A program made the translations under genes and the position numbers. The notes beneath the pieces were generated by a model. That model saw only the letters and a list, made by a program, of their open reading frames with translations, was not told where the DNA came from and did not search any database. Positions 5,581-6,182 of a stretch of DNA of 6,182 bases are shown here, piece after piece. The first letter of the stretch is position 1, and the number at the start of each line of letters is the position of its first letter. The stretch is from Propionicimonas sp. (GTDB lineage Bacteria > Actinomycetota > Actinomycetes > Propionibacteriales > Propionibacteriaceae), in contig JAVHXR010000078.1 of NCBI GenBank assembly GCA_031119515.1, positions 3,151 to 9,332 on the forward strand, read 5' to 3'.

Positions 5581-6182
5581 ACCCCGAACACGGCGAGGTG
5601 GTCTTCGTCGGCGCCGGACCCGGTGCGGCGGACCTGATCACGCTGCGCGGCGCGGAGGTGATCGCCAGGGCGGACATCGTGATCTGGGCCTCCAGCCTGG
5701 TGGATACCGGGATCGTCGCCCGGGCCCGGCCGGACGCGCTCGTGGTGGACTCCGCGAGCCTGCCGCTCGAGGGCATCGAGCCGCTCTACCAGCGGGCCTT
5801 CGACGAGGGGCTGCTGGTGGCCCGCGTTCACACCGGCGACCCGTCGATCTACGGCGCCACCGCCGAACAGCGGCGGATCTGCGACCGGATCGGGATCCGC
5901 CACCGCACCGTCCCCGGGGTGTCGGCGTTCTCCGCCGCCGCCGCCCGGATGGACGCCGAGGTGACCGTCCCCGAGGTCTCCCAGACCCTGATCCTGACCC
6001 GGCTGGAGGGCGGGCGGACGCCGATGCCGCAGCGGGAGACCGTCCGCGGGTTCGCGGCCCACGGCGCCACCATGGCGCTGTACCTGTCCGCTGCCAGGAA
6101 CAAGGTGCTGCAGGAGGAGTTGCTCGCCGGGGGCTACCCGCCCGAGACCCCGTGCATCGTCGGCCACCAGGTCACCTGGCCA
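5577..6182 (+). CDS. cobM: Precorrin-4 C11-methyltransferase, 3'-truncated by window edge
   Basis: CobM methylates C11 of precorrin-4 with S-adenosylmethionine, giving precorrin-5. The frame is open for 202 codons to the window end, so about 50 C-terminal residues are missing from a usual length of 250-260. Identifying marks are VVFVGAGPGAADLITLRGAE (8-27), ASSLV (41-45), VHTGDPSIYGATAEQ (the DPSIYG loop of CobM/CbiF), VPGVSAFSAAAARM, VPEVSQTLILTRLEGGRTPMP, HGATMALYLS, and GGYPPETPCIVGHQVTWP at the edge. The GTG start overlaps the cobI TGA as GTGA, with GGAGG 6 nt upstream, so it is almost surely translated from the same riboswitch-controlled transcript. No frameshift is visible. CbiF of the anaerobic route is homologous, and CobM is preferred from the aerobic-style company of CobK and CobO. 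Confidence 0.95.
   Translation, partial: MNPEHGEVVFVGAGPGAADLITLRGAEVIARADIVIWASSLVDTGIVARARPDALVVDSASLPLEGIEPLYQRAFDEGLLVARVHTGDPSIYGATAEQRRICDRIGIRHRTVPGVSAFSAAAARMDAEVTVPEVSQTLILTRLEGGRTPMPQRETVRGFAAHGATMALYLSAARNKVLQEELLAGGYPPETPCIVGHQVTWP

Overview
The window is a high-GC (roughly 72-75% by eye) stretch of a cobalamin (vitamin B12) biosynthesis locus. The protein families, GTG/TTG starts and close similarity to mycobacterial Cob proteins, including a CobC of the Rv2231c type, point to an actinobacterium. Pseudonocardiales or a relative is my guess, and that placement is inference. No mobile element, CRISPR array, tRNA or rRNA was seen.

Layout. (1) Plus strand, 1-2937: the 3' part of cobO (corrinoid adenosyltransferase, cut by the left edge inside its P-loop). 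It overlaps by 7 nt a single 810-residue gene that fuses CobB/CbiA (a,c-diamide synthase) to a complete CobC-type PLP enzyme (L-threonine-O-3-phosphate decarboxylase). (2) Minus strand, 4596-2924: cobD/cbiB (membrane-bound adenosylcobinamide-phosphate synthase), then cobK (precorrin-6A reductase), joined by an ATGA overlap. cobK runs tail-to-tail into the cobB-cobC gene with a 14-nt overlap of coding ends. (3) 4597-4809: a 213-nt divergent regulatory region holding a clear cobalamin riboswitch on the plus strand, a possible promoter and a short direct repeat. (4) Plus strand, 4810-6182: cobI (precorrin-2 C20-methyltransferase, TTG start), then cobM (precorrin-4 C11-methyltransferase, GTG start, cut by the right edge), joined by a GTGA overlap.

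The genes cover separate stages of one pathway. CobI and CobM methylate the ring, CobK reduces it, CobB amidates the a and c side chains, CobO adds the adenosyl ligand, CobC makes the aminopropanol phosphate arm and CobD attaches it. The riboswitch lies in the 5' leader of cobI-cobM only. cobD-cobK and cobO-cobBC must be controlled otherwise, or from outside the window.

The pathway itself is well known. The points most worth a second look are the CobB-CobC fusion, the riboswitch with a B12-box strand complementary to the Shine-Dalgarno flank of a TTG-initiated gene, and the very compact convergent and divergent junctions. I see no evidence of a wholly new system.
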